A DNA stretch of 64,000 nt from Rhizobiales bacterium 62-47 (lineage in GTDB: Bacteria > Pseudomonadota > Alphaproteobacteria > Rhizobiales > Xanthobacteraceae), in contig MKVX01000018.1 of assembly GCA_001899255.1 (NCBI GenBank), positions 931,150-995,149 on the forward strand, in the 5' to 3' direction. A program made the position numbers and the translations under genes. Positions 17,926-26,285 of the stretch are shown here, piece after piece. The notes under the pieces were generated by a model. That model had not been told where the DNA came from. It made no database searches and saw only the letters and a list, made by a program, of their open reading frames with translations. Position 1 is the first letter of the stretch, and each line of letters begins with the position of its first letter.

Positions 17926-18977
17926 GCACGCTCGTTATCGCCATGGTCGGACCCGCGACCTCGGTTCAGGATGCCGGTAGATATGGCGCGCAACGCTACG
18001 GCATGACACCGAGCGGCGCGATGGATCCTTTAGCGCTTGCTGTCGCTAACTGCCTGGTTGGCAATCCCTTGTTCAGTGCCGCAATCGAGATTGGCCCGCT
18101 GGGTGCCACTTTCTCAGCGCGCGATGGGGCTGTTCGGATTGCGCTGGCAGGTGCACAACGCAGCGCGAAGGTCGGCCAAGATTCTATTGCTCTGCATGAA
18201 TCCTTCATCTTGGCTGAGGGCGACAGCCTGACGCTGGGGGCGACGCGCGATGGCGTGTTCAGCTATCTCGCCATCGAAGGCGGTGGCGTAAAAGGCGAAC
18301 CGACGTTCGGAAGCCTCTCAGTCAACGCCCGCGCAGGCCTTGGCAGTCCCTACCCGCGACCTCTGCAAGTTGGCGACGAATTGCAGGTCCCAACTGCATC
18401 CCTTGCCAACGAACACGCGATCATCGTGCCGGCTCGCCCCGAAGGGCCGATCCGCGTTGTGCTTGGTCCGCAAGACGACGAGTTCGACGACGACATCGTG
18501 CAACTTTTTCTCCGCAGCGAGTGGAAGATTTCCGGGACCAGCGATCGCATGGGCTATCGGCTCGAAGGACCGGCGAAAATCCTGCATCGATATGGTCACA
18601 ACGTCGTGTCCGACGGCACCGTCAACGGCAGTATTCAGGTTCCGGGCAGCGGACAACCGATCGTGCTGATGCCGGACCGCGGCACCAGCGGCGGCTATCC
18701 CAAGATCGCGACCGTGATCTCCGCCGATCTCGGCCGCTTCGCGCAGATTCCCGCGGGTCGAGGTCTGCGCTTTAAGGCCGTCAGCATGCAAGAGGCACAA
18801 GCGGCAGCGCGCGCGATGGCCGCGCTGCTGCGCGATTTGCCAAATCGTTTGCGAGAGCCTAGCGGCCTGGCTCTCGATATCGAAGCATTGCAAAATGCCA
18901 ATGTTGCCGGTGTTGCCGTCAATGCCATCGATGCCGGCACCTGGCAATCCGAGCCGTCGCCGGACCACCAACCATAG
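17922..18977 (+). CDS. pxpC: 5-oxoprolinase subunit PxpC
   Basis: This 351-residue protein is of the biotin-dependent carboxyltransferase-like (KipA/PxpC) family. Typical segments are GPATSVQDAGRYGAQRYGM-like near residue 10, SGAMDPLA, GEPTFGS and SDRMGYRLEGP. The start at 17922 overlaps the pxpB stop, giving translational coupling; in-frame upstream codons lie within pxpB and are not used. It works in the three-subunit 5-oxoprolinase with PxpA and PxpB. Confidence 0.92.
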   Translation: MSTLVIAMVGPATSVQDAGRYGAQRYGMTPSGAMDPLALAVANCLVGNPLFSAAIEIGPLGATFSARDGAVRIALAGAQRSAKVGQDSIALHESFILAEGDSLTLGATRDGVFSYLAIEGGGVKGEPTFGSLSVNARAGLGSPYPRPLQVGDELQVPTASLANEHAIIVPARPEGPIRVVLGPQDDEFDDDIVQLFLRSEWKISGTSDRMGYRLEGPAKILHRYGHNVVSDGTVNGSIQVPGSGQPIVLMPDRGTSGGYPKIATVISADLGRFAQIPAGRGLRFKAVSMQEAQAAARAMAALLRDLPNRLREPSGLALDIEALQNANVAGVAVNAIDAGTWQSEPSPDHQP

Positions 18978-19000
18978 TATCCTGCTAGCGGAGCAGCATT

Positions 19001-19756
19001 ATGTCGATCGATCTGAATTGCGACCTCGGCGAGGGTTTTGGCGCATGGCAGATGGGCAATGACGCCGCCATGATCGACCTCGCCAGCAGCGTCAATATCG
19101 CCTGCGGATTTCACGCAGGCGATGCCGATACCATGCGCAAGACCGTGCAACTGGCCAAGGCGCGCGGCGTTCGCATCGGCGCGCACCCCGGCTATCGCGA
19201 TTTGCACGGCTTTGGCCGTCGCCCGGTGGCAGGATTGAGCGCCGCCGAAATCGAGAATCTCGTCGCCTATCAAATCGGCGCGTTGCAGGCTATCGCGACG
19301 ATGGAGGGCTACAAGGTCACTCACGTGAAGGCGCACGGCGCGCTCTCCAATGTCGCCTGCGAAGACGACATGACGGCACGCGCCATCGCGTCAGCCATCA
19401 AGGCAGTCGATCGCAATCTGAAATTCGTCGTGTTGGCCAACTCGAAACTGGTCACCGCGGGCGAAGCCGCAGGGCTGCCGCTCGTGCATGAGGTGTTCGC
19501 CGACCGCGCTTACGAGGATGATGCGACGTTGGTTTCACGCCGCAAGCCGGGCGCTGTGCTGCACGATACGGCGCAAATCGCCGAACGTGTCGTGCGAATG
19601 GTGCAGGATCGCGCCGTGGTGTCTGTCTCAGGCAAGACGATCAAGGTTCAACTCGATACCGTCTGCATCCATGGCGACACGCCCGGCGCCGTCGAAATCG
19701 CGCGGGCCGTCAAGGCAGCGCTCAAGGACAATGGCATCGATGTGCGACCGTTCTGA
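19001..19756 (+). CDS. pxpA: 5-oxoprolinase subunit PxpA
   Basis: This 251-residue LamB/YcsF-family protein is the catalytic-type subunit that binds 5-oxoproline. It begins with the conserved [13 protein letters not shown] and holds [16 protein letters not shown] and [10 protein letters not shown], the acidic and histidine residues of the family's active site. GCGGAG precedes the ATG at 19001, 23 bases after pxpC. The gene order B-C-A completes the enzyme set; no dedicated transporter lies beside it. Confidence 0.94.
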   Translation: MSIDLNCDLGEGFGAWQMGNDAAMIDLASSVNIACGFHAGDADTMRKTVQLAKARGVRIGAHPGYRDLHGFGRRPVAGLSAAEIENLVAYQIGALQAIATMEGYKVTHVKAHGALSNVACEDDMTARAIASAIKAVDRNLKFVVLANSKLVTAGEAAGLPLVHEVFADRAYEDDATLVSRRKPGAVLHDTAQIAERVVRMVQDRAVVSVSGKTIKVQLDTVCIHGDTPGAVEIARAVKAALKDNGIDVRPF

Positions 19757-19774
19757 TTTTCCTCAGATGAGCTA

Positions 19775-19921
19775 TCAGAACGGACGAAACGACAGCGTGC
19801 CGAACAGCACCGCCGCGATCAACAGGAACGCCCCGCACAACGCAATCGCGTGAAGACGGTCTTCCTTGCCGCCGGAAAGGGCGCGGGCATAGGCAAACAG
19901 AGGGGCTTCCGGATCTGGCAT
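19775..19921 (-). CDS. 48-residue single-helix membrane protein
   Basis: This is a very short gene with a polar, acidic N-terminus (MPDPEAPLFAYARAL), a charged stretch GGKEDRLH, one transmembrane helix (about residues 25-43) and a short tail. TTGGAG lies about 8 bases before the ATG at 19921. It follows the sulfite-reductase-type flavoprotein gene on the same strand after 176 bases, and ends 18 bases from the convergent pxpA stop. The family is not recognised; the link to the reductase operon is positional only. Confidence 0.6.
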   Translation of the reverse strand: MPDPEAPLFAYARALSGGKEDRLHAIALCGAFLLIAAVLFGTLSFRPF

Positions 19922-20097
19922 GGACGGTCTCCAACGCGTTGATAGGCAACATTGAATTGCTGCCCTCCCCGATCGCAAGACCGTCTCGCAAATAACAATA
20001 TTGGCTGCGCGCCACCGCCGAAGACCAGACGAAATTTCTCTCCGCAGGCGTTCCGGCAAACAACTTATTCGCCACGGGCGCGCGGCTCGCGCCGGGC

Positions 20098-21702
20098 TCA
20101 GTAAACGTCCTGCTGATACCGTCCTTTCTTCTTCAGTTCCGCCACGAAGCTGACCGCCTCGTCTGTCGTTCGCGCTCCAAACTGCGCCACGATATCGACG
20201 AGCGCACGCTCGACATCCTTGGCCATGCGCTTGGCATCGCCACAGACATACACGTGCGCGCCATCGGCGAGCCAGTTCCACAGGTCGCGACCGACCTCGC
20301 GCATACGGTCCTGCACGTAGAATTTCTTGTCGCCGTCGCGTGACCACGCCAGCGACAATCGGGTCAGATGCCCCGATACTTTCATTGCGTTGAATTCTTC
20401 GGCGTAGAAAAAATCGCAATCGCTGCGCTGATGGCCGAAGAACAGCCAGTTGCGGCCAGTCGCCCTGGTCGCCGCCCGGTCGTGGAGAAAGGCCCGGAAC
20501 GGCGCGACGCCGGTCCCCGGCCCGATCATGATGATCGGCACGTCCGGATTCGGCGGCAACGCAAAGCCGTGGGCCTTCTGGACGTACGCGTGAAACTCTT
20601 CGCCAGGATTGATGCGCTCAGCGAGGAATGTCGAGGCCAAGCCCAGTCGCTGCCGCTTGCCGATTGTGTAGCGCACGGTATCAACCGTGAGCGACAAGCG
20701 GCCCGGCGTCGCATTGTGCGATGACGAGATCGAATAGAGCCTTGGCTGCAATGGCTCCAGCGCCTCGACGAAAGCTTCGGGATGCGGCCGCACGCCGATG
20801 AATTTCTGCAAGGCCGCGAGCACATCGAGATTGGCGGCGTCGCCATCGGGGTCTTCGCCCTGCGCCAACGACCGCGCCTTTTCGCGCAACGCGCCACCAC
20901 TGACGAACGACAGCAGTTCGAACAACGCGTCCGGAGCCGGTGATAACGACACGTCATCGCGGAGGACCTCGCGTAACGACTTGCCGTCCACCTGCGTCGT
21001 AGGCGAAGCCCCGAGAACAGCGATGATCTGGTCGGCCAGCCCAAGATCATTCCGTGCCACGACTCCGAATGAATCGCCGACGACGTAATCGATACCGCTG
21101 CCATCCAGATCGATCTCGATATGCCAGGTTTCCTTCTCCGATCCGGGCTTGTTGAGCAATCGGCGCGACAGAAACTTAGCCATCGTCGGGTTGTCACGCG
21201 AGCGGCCTAACTCCGACACCATAGCTGGCGCTGCTGACGCCGCTACTGGTGCGGTCGACTTGGAAGCCGGAGCCCGCTCGAGTTCTTCATGGAGAGTCTT
21301 CAGCATCCGGGCGGTCTCCTTGCCGCCCGGCACGCACAGATTGATCCGCGCTTCTGACTTGTAGGCGATCGCATCGGCGTAGTCGTTGCAATTGTAGCCG
21401 CACTGGCCGCAATCCTGCTGCGCCATCGCCGCCATCATCCGCCGGCGCAACGGACGGCCTTCAGCGAGTTTCATACGTTCGGCGATCGGCATGGTCTGAT
21501 CGTGCCATGGCGCCTCGCCGTCGTCGCCATCACCGACTGCCCCCTGTACAAGCGCGGCGTTCTGCTCGGGCGAGAGCGGCACCGCGCCGTCCAATTCAAG
21601 CAATCCGACGAGAAAGCCGTTCAACCAGGCGCGCTGACCTTCGGAGAACGGCGCCGATTCCGGTATCACTTCGAGCCGTGCCGGTGGCGTGATCTGATTC
21701 AT
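20098..21702 (-). CDS. Flavodoxin-less FAD/NADPH reductase with Fe-S-type cysteine motif
   Basis: This 534-residue electron-transfer protein resembles the alpha subunit of sulfite reductase in its C-terminal two thirds: the FAD-binding segment RLYSISSS (near residue 320), the NADPH-binding GPGTGVAPFRAFLHDR and the C-terminal VYVCGDAKRMAKDV. The N-terminal flavodoxin domain of CysJ is missing. Instead there is C98-x2-C101-x3-C105-x17-C123 ending in CVPGG, like the 4Fe-4S domain of RnfB. The probable route is NADPH to FAD to Fe-S to the partner sirohaem protein, whose gene overlaps by 4 bases upstream. The start is the ATG at 21702. Confidence 0.82.
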   Translation of the reverse strand: MNQITPPARLEVIPESAPFSEGQRAWLNGFLVGLLELDGAVPLSPEQNAALVQGAVGDGDDGEAPWHDQTMPIAERMKLAEGRPLRRRMMAAMAQQDCGQCGYNCNDYADAIAYKSEARINLCVPGGKETARMLKTLHEELERAPASKSTAPVAASAAPAMVSELGRSRDNPTMAKFLSRRLLNKPGSEKETWHIEIDLDGSGIDYVVGDSFGVVARNDLGLADQIIAVLGASPTTQVDGKSLREVLRDDVSLSPAPDALFELLSFVSGGALREKARSLAQGEDPDGDAANLDVLAALQKFIGVRPHPEAFVEALEPLQPRLYSISSSHNATPGRLSLTVDTVRYTIGKRQRLGLASTFLAERINPGEEFHAYVQKAHGFALPPNPDVPIIMIGPGTGVAPFRAFLHDRAATRATGRNWLFFGHQRSDCDFFYAEEFNAMKVSGHLTRLSLAWSRDGDKKFYVQDRMREVGRDLWNWLADGAHVYVCGDAKRMAKDVERALVDIVAQFGARTTDEAVSFVAELKKKGRYQQDVY

Positions 21703-23516
21703 GCCACGGCCTCCGCGTCAGCCATGCTGCGCAGAGCCTCAGCATTGTGACGTCGCGCGAACGCCACAAAATTCTCCTCCGGCGAGACGCGATGGCTCAA
21801 ATAGGCGCGTAGCAGCCGCTCGACGGTCCTTGGCGCGTCCTCGGCTCTGATGTCGCGATAAATCTCCTGCGCGATGCCCGCCGCGGTTCCGAAACCGCCC
21901 CCGGCATAGAGATGATAGCCTTCGGCGGTATCGCCCTCTTCGCTGGTCGTAACCTTCGCCGCGAGCAGCCCGATGTCACCGATATAGTGCTGGGCGCAGG
22001 AGTGATGGCAGCCGGTGAGATGGATGTTGAGCGGGCTATCGATCTGCAAGCGCTGCTCACACCATGACGCAATCGCATCGCCGTGACGTTTGGTGTCAGA
22101 CGCCGCGAATTTGCAACCGGCATTGCCTGTGCACGCCACCAGCCCGGCGCGAACCGGCGACGCCTTCACGGCCAGCCCGAGCGCTTCAATCGCTGCACAC
22201 ACCAGCGCCACGCTGGCGTCCGAGACTCCGGAGATCAGCAGGTTCTGCCAGACCGTCAGACGAATGTCGCCATCGCCGAGATCGCCAGCAATTTTGGCAA
22301 GTCCGCGCATCTGGTCGCAGGTCAGCTTGCCGACCGGCAGCACGACGCCGATCCAGTTCAAGCCCGGCTGCTTCTGCGCGCGAACGCCGATATGCGCCGA
22401 GCGATCCTGGGTTGGTCGAGGAACGATGGCATCCGCGCCAACGCGCGTCAGCTTGCTGCCATATCGCTCCTCGACCAAGGCGAGAAACTTGTCGAACCCC
22501 ATCGTGTCGAGCACGTACTTCAATCGCGCCTTCAACCGATTGGTGCGGTCGCCATGCTCGATGAACACGCGCACGATGGCGTCCGCTATCATCGTTGCAT
22601 CGGAAGGCTTGACGATGACCCCGGTGTCGCGGGCGAAATCCTTATGGCCGGTGATGCCGCCGATCCCGAGCCGGAACCAGATGCCAGGCTCCACGCCGAA
22701 ACCGTCCTTCACCTCGACGGCAGTGAAAGCGATGTCGTTGGTGTCTTCGAGCACCGGGATCGTCCCCGCACCATCGAATGCGACGTTGAATTTGCGCGGC
22801 AGTCCGATCAGCGAGCGATCGTTGAGAATGTGAAAATGCCAGTCGCGCGCGTAAGGGCGAGTGTCCAGCAATTCCTGCGGATCGATGCCCGCGCTCGGTG
22901 TGCCGGTAACATTGCGAATGTTGTCTGCCCCCGACCCGCGCGAACACAGTCCGAGATCCTGGATTGCTTCGATCATCGATACCGTGTTCTTCGGTTCGAT
23001 CTCGCGGATCTGGATATTGGCGCGCGTCGTGATGTGCGCGTATCCGCCGCCATAGCTCTCCGCGAGATCGGCAAGACCCGCAAACTGCGTGTATTTGAGA
23101 ATGCCGTTCGGAATGCGCAATCGACACATGAACGAATTCTGCGCCGGCGCGACGTAGAACAATCCATAGTAGCGCCAACGGAAATTGTCCGCCGGCGGTG
23201 GCGGCAGGTTGTCGCGCGCCTGCTGCTTCAGCCTCTGATAAGCATCGAACGGATGCTGCTCGCGCTTGAATTTCTCCGGGTCGGACAACTTCTTGCCCTC
23301 CCGGAGAAAACGGTTCTGGGCTTTGAGGTTTGCAGCATCCGGCCCTGTCGGCTCCGGATCGGCCTTATCGCTCTTGGATTCTGCCTCGACTCTGGCACCG
23401 CCGAGCCCAGCGTTGCGTCCGACGCGTCCAACCTGAAGGCCCGACATAAACCCTTCGAGGTAACGCTTCTGCTCATCACTGAAATCGGCGGTTGTCGTTT
23501 CAAGCTTCATGTTCAT
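21699..23516 (-). CDS. Sirohaem nitrite/sulfite reductase (NirA/CysI family)
   Basis: The 605-residue hemoprotein of the ferredoxin-nitrite/sulfite reductase family carries out six-electron reduction of nitrite to ammonia or sulfite to sulfide. The coupled 4Fe-4S/sirohaem ligands are C462-x5-C468 and C503-x3-C507 (TGCHHSCAQH). The N-terminus has an extension with FSDEQKRYLEGFMSGL (residues 12-27). It lies 18 bases after a formate/nitrite-channel gene and overlaps the reductase gene, so nitrite is the more likely substrate; sulfite remains possible. A second ATG two codons in would also work. Confidence 0.87.
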   Translation of the reverse strand: MNMKLETTTADFSDEQKRYLEGFMSGLQVGRVGRNAGLGGARVEAESKSDKADPEPTGPDAANLKAQNRFLREGKKLSDPEKFKREQHPFDAYQRLKQQARDNLPPPPADNFRWRYYGLFYVAPAQNSFMCRLRIPNGILKYTQFAGLADLAESYGGGYAHITTRANIQIREIEPKNTVSMIEAIQDLGLCSRGSGADNIRNVTGTPSAGIDPQELLDTRPYARDWHFHILNDRSLIGLPRKFNVAFDGAGTIPVLEDTNDIAFTAVEVKDGFGVEPGIWFRLGIGGITGHKDFARDTGVIVKPSDATMIADAIVRVFIEHGDRTNRLKARLKYVLDTMGFDKFLALVEERYGSKLTRVGADAIVPRPTQDRSAHIGVRAQKQPGLNWIGVVLPVGKLTCDQMRGLAKIAGDLGDGDIRLTVWQNLLISGVSDASVALVCAAIEALGLAVKASPVRAGLVACTGNAGCKFAASDTKRHGDAIASWCEQRLQIDSPLNIHLTGCHHSCAQHYIGDIGLLAAKVTTSEEGDTAEGYHLYAGGGFGTAAGIAQEIYRDIRAEDAPRTVERLLRAYLSHRVSPEENFVAFARRHNAEALRSMADAEAVA

Positions 23517-23534
23517 TCCAACATCAACTTGCTG

Positions 23535-24371
23535 CTATTCCGCGGGGACCTGTGGCGTCATCGATGGCGACATCGGAGTCATTTGTTTCGCGGGCTTGTA
23601 GGTGGCGTAAAGCGCAAGTCCGGTGAATACGAAGCCGCCGACGATATTGCCCAGCGTCACCGGAATTTGATTCCACACCCACCATTCGTAAACGCTGACC
23701 TTGGCGCCCATCATCATGCCGGTGGGAATGACGAACATGTTGACGACGGCGTGTTCGAAGCCCTGCGCGAAGAACGTCACAATCGGCAGCCATGCTGCGG
23801 CAATCTTTCCGACGGTGGAGGTCGAGGTCATCGCCATGACGACACCGAGACAGACCAGCCAGTTGCACAAGATCGCCTTGACGAAGACGCTGATTATCCC
23901 GGCCGCGCCGAGCGCTTCGTTGGCAATCGTCTTGGCTTCGGCGATAGCGACAATCCGCGCCGCAACGCCGGCGGGCGCCGACGTTCCCATGTTGGTCAGC
24001 GCGATGGCCAGCAGCGCGCCATAGGCGATGCTCCCGAGCAGGTTGCCGAGAAACACCCAGGACCAGTTCGACGCGACCGTGCTCCAATTCGCCTTGCCGG
24101 CGAGCGGCCCGAGCGGCAGCAGCGCGAAGCTTCCGGTCACCAGTTCCAGCCCGAGCAGAACAATCATCACGAAGCCGACCGGGAAGATCAGCGCCCCGAC
24201 GATGGGCTGCCCGGTCGTCACTGCGGCACCGAACGCAAGACTTGTCGCCGCACCCAGCAACGCGCCTGATAGCGCGCCGCGGATGAGCAGGTCGCGCGGT
24301 TCGAGCGCCAGTTTCTTCTGGGCGGTGTCGACCATAGTGGCGACGACATCTGCAGCCTTGGTGTAATCCAT
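23535..24371 (-). CDS. Formate/nitrite transporter family channel
   Basis: This 278-residue inner-membrane protein is of the FNT family (FocA/NirC). It has six hydrophobic segments and the signature ILCNWLVCLGV (about residues 160-170) with FEHAVVNMF, which carries the central-pore histidine. The ATG at 24371 follows GGAGGCTCCCG; 40 in-frame codons upstream lack coding character. It is the first gene of the nitrite/sulfite-reductase operon, 18 bases before the reductase, which favours nitrite import for assimilation. A sigma-54-like promoter lies about 110 bases upstream. Confidence 0.88.
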   Translation of the reverse strand: MDYTKAADVVATMVDTAQKKLALEPRDLLIRGALSGALLGAATSLAFGAAVTTGQPIVGALIFPVGFVMIVLLGLELVTGSFALLPLGPLAGKANWSTVASNWSWVFLGNLLGSIAYGALLAIALTNMGTSAPAGVAARIVAIAEAKTIANEALGAAGIISVFVKAILCNWLVCLGVVMAMTSTSTVGKIAAAWLPIVTFFAQGFEHAVVNMFVIPTGMMMGAKVSVYEWWVWNQIPVTLGNIVGGFVFTGLALYATYKPAKQMTPMSPSMTPQVPAE

Positions 24372-24492
24372 CGGGAGCCTCCTGCTGGCGCGGCGCGCGC
24401 ACCGGATTGAGAACCGCTTTGGCGGACCGCCCGGATCCAGGCTTCCTCGCGGGCCGCTTCCAATTGCGCTGCAACCGGACGCAATCAGCAAT

Positions 24493-24508
24493 TCAAGTCA
24501 CGTGCCAA
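24493..24508 (-). promoter_or_regulatory. Sigma-54-like -24/-12 promoter
   Basis: Read on the minus strand the element is TTGGCACG-TGAC-TTGA. It matches the consensus TTGGCACG-N4-TTGC except for the last base, with the required 10-base spacing between GG and the -12 G. Transcription would begin near 24482, about 110 bases upstream of the nitrite-channel start. Sigma-54 with NtrC is a usual arrangement for nitrogen-assimilation operons. No clear paired activator site was found. Confidence 0.5.
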
Positions 24509-24771
24509 CCGCAAACGACGTCGTCTTTTTAATTATTTTCAATAAGTTATGATGATTTAGGTGAGCGCACCCCGAATCGGACATGCCGCCTACCTGCTTA
24601 TTTCGCAGGTGCACACAGATGAAATTTTAAGCTAACTCACCTATCGCCTAAAATGTAGCCACAGCCGGCGGCGCCGGATTTCGCCCGAGCTGGCCGAGCC
24701 GGTGCGCTTTGACGAAATGGGATCTAGCGCCAGCAGATTTTCGCCGCTGATCGAGCGCTGATGAGGTCTAA

Positions 24772-24799
24772 AGCCTTGTCAGGCCTCGCTATCAAGGCT
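24772..24799 (+). other. Hairpin in rimO leader
   Basis: AGCCTTG (24772-24778) and CAAGGCT (24793-24799) can pair around a 14-base loop, ending 31 bases before the rimO ATG. There is no T-run, so it is not a terminator. A leader RNA role is possible but unsupported. Confidence 0.3.
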
Positions 24800-24830
24800 A
24801 GCTCCTGCGCAGCAAATTCACGGAAAACGA

Positions 24831-26156
24831 ATGCAGAACACCACCGCTCCCAAAATCAGCTTTGTCTCGCTGGGCTGCCCCAAGGCGCTGGTGGATTCCG
24901 AGCGCATCATCACCCGGCTGCGAGCGGAGGGCTACGAGCTGGCGCGCAAGCACGACGGCGCCGACGTCGTCATCGTCAATACCTGCGGCTTCCTCGATAG
25001 CGCCAAACAGGAATCGCTCGGCGCCATCGGCGAAGCCATGGCCGAGAACGGCAAGGTTATCGTCACCGGCTGCATGGGCGCCGAGCCGGAGCAGATCGAG
25101 CAGGCGTATCCGAACGTGCTCTCGATCACCGGTCCGCAGCAATATGAGAGCGTGCTGGATGCGGTGCATCGGGCGGTCCCGCCGCTGCATAATCCGCATC
25201 TCGATCTGATACCGCCGCAAGGCGTGCGGTTGACGCCGCGGCACTACGCCTATTTGAAGATTTCCGAAGGCTGCAACAATCGCTGCACGTTCTGCATCAT
25301 TCCGAAACTACGCGGCGACCTCGTCTCGCGTCCGGCCGCCGACGTGCTCCGCGAAGCGGAAAAGCTGGTCGAAGCCGGCGTCAAGGAATTACTGGTCATC
25401 TCGCAGGACACGTCCGCCTACGGCATCGATCTGAAATATGCCGCGAGCCAGTGGAAGGACCGCGAGGTGCGCGCGAAATTCTTCGATCTGTCGCGCGAAC
25501 TCGGCGAACTCGGCGTCTGGGTGCGGCTGCAATACGTCTATCCGTATCCGCACGTCGACGAGGTGATCGGACTGATGACCGAGGGCAAGATCCTGCCCTA
25601 CCTCGATATCCCGTTTCAGCACGCAAGCCCCGCGGTGCTCAAGCAGATGCGCCGTCCGGCCGCGCAGGACAAGACGTTGGCACGGATCAAGACTTGGCGC
25701 GAGCAATGTCCGGACCTGGCGCTGCGCTCGACGTTTATCGTCGGCTTTCCCGGCGAGACCGAAAGCGATTTCGCTTACCTGCTCGATTGGCTTGACGAAG
25801 CCGAGATCGACCGCGTCGGTTGCTTCAAATACGAACCCGTCGCTGGTGCGACGTCGAATGCGATCGACAATCCGGTTCCCGAAGAGGTCAAGACCGAACG
25901 CTGGAATGCGCTGATGGCCCGCCAGCAGAAAATTTCAGCACGCCGGCTCAAACGCAAGGTCGGCACACGCCAGCAAGTTATCATCGATGAAGTGGGGCCG
26001 ACCGTTTCGAAGGGCCGCTCGAAGGCCGATGCGCCGCAAATCGATGGCGCCGTCTACGTCTCGAGCCGACGTCCGCTCAAGGTCGGCGAGATCGTCACCG
26101 CGAAAATCGAACGCGCCGATCAATACGATCTGCACGGCACCGTCGCGGGATTCTAA
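24831..26156 (+). CDS. rimO: Ribosomal protein S12 methylthiotransferase RimO
   Basis: This 441-residue radical-SAM enzyme methylthiolates the conserved Asp of ribosomal protein S12. The N-terminal MTTase domain has the three auxiliary-cluster cysteines ([31 protein letters not shown]). The radical-SAM CxxxCxxC is in [13 protein letters not shown], and a C-terminal TRAM domain ends at TVAGF. The segment [10 protein letters not shown] marks RimO rather than the tRNA enzyme MiaB. It is monocistronic, and a dispersed repeat follows its stop. Confidence 0.95.
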   Translation: MQNTTAPKISFVSLGCPKALVDSERIITRLRAEGYELARKHDGADVVIVNTCGFLDSAKQESLGAIGEAMAENGKVIVTGCMGAEPEQIEQAYPNVLSITGPQQYESVLDAVHRAVPPLHNPHLDLIPPQGVRLTPRHYAYLKISEGCNNRCTFCIIPKLRGDLVSRPAADVLREAEKLVEAGVKELLVISQDTSAYGIDLKYAASQWKDREVRAKFFDLSRELGELGVWVRLQYVYPYPHVDEVIGLMTEGKILPYLDIPFQHASPAVLKQMRRPAAQDKTLARIKTWREQCPDLALRSTFIVGFPGETESDFAYLLDWLDEAEIDRVGCFKYEPVAGATSNAIDNPVPEEVKTERWNALMARQQKISARRLKRKVGTRQQVIIDEVGPTVSKGRSKADAPQIDGAVYVSSRRPLKVGEIVTAKIERADQYDLHGTVAGF

Positions 26157-26181
26157 GCGAAATCACGCGCTGAATGAACTT

Positions 26182-26264
26182 CGTCATTGCGAGCGAAGCG
26201 ATGCAATCCAGGGGCCACAGATCAAAAACTGGATTGCTTCATCGCTAACGCTGCTCGCAACGAC
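26182..26264. repeat. Dispersed palindromic repeat, family 1
   Basis: An imperfect palindrome of about 83 bases begins CGTCATTGCGAGCGAAGCGA and its right arm is the reverse complement of that theme (TGGATTGCTTCATCGCTAAC then CTCGCAACGAC). I recognise this as a repeat type scattered between genes in Bradyrhizobium-related genomes. It fills the space between the convergent rimO and quinone oxidoreductase stops, so it may act as a terminator or mRNA-end structure. Confidence 0.75.
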
Positions 26265-26285
26265 AATTCAAGTAACACGACACCG

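Larger units (their letters stand above)
24372..24830. other. 459-base divergent intergenic region
   Basis: This lies between the nitrite-channel operon (minus) and rimO (plus). I see no gene. It holds a sigma-54-like promoter on the minus strand (24493-24508), an A/T-rich stretch at 24525-24565, and a 7-base-arm hairpin in the rimO leader (24772-24799). Confidence 0.55.

Noticed and set aside
22083-24269. Very long plus-strand open frame (728 codons) opposite the sirohaem reductase and channel genes
   Set aside because: It runs antisense to two well-supported genes and continues across their boundary. The translated protein is Arg/His-rich and low in hydrophobic clusters, as expected for a shadow frame in high-GC DNA.
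24567-24705. NtrC activator sites upstream of the sigma-54-like promoter
   Set aside because: Single GCACC (24567) and GGTGC (24608, 24701) half-sites are present, but none are paired in the palindromic arrangement NtrC needs.
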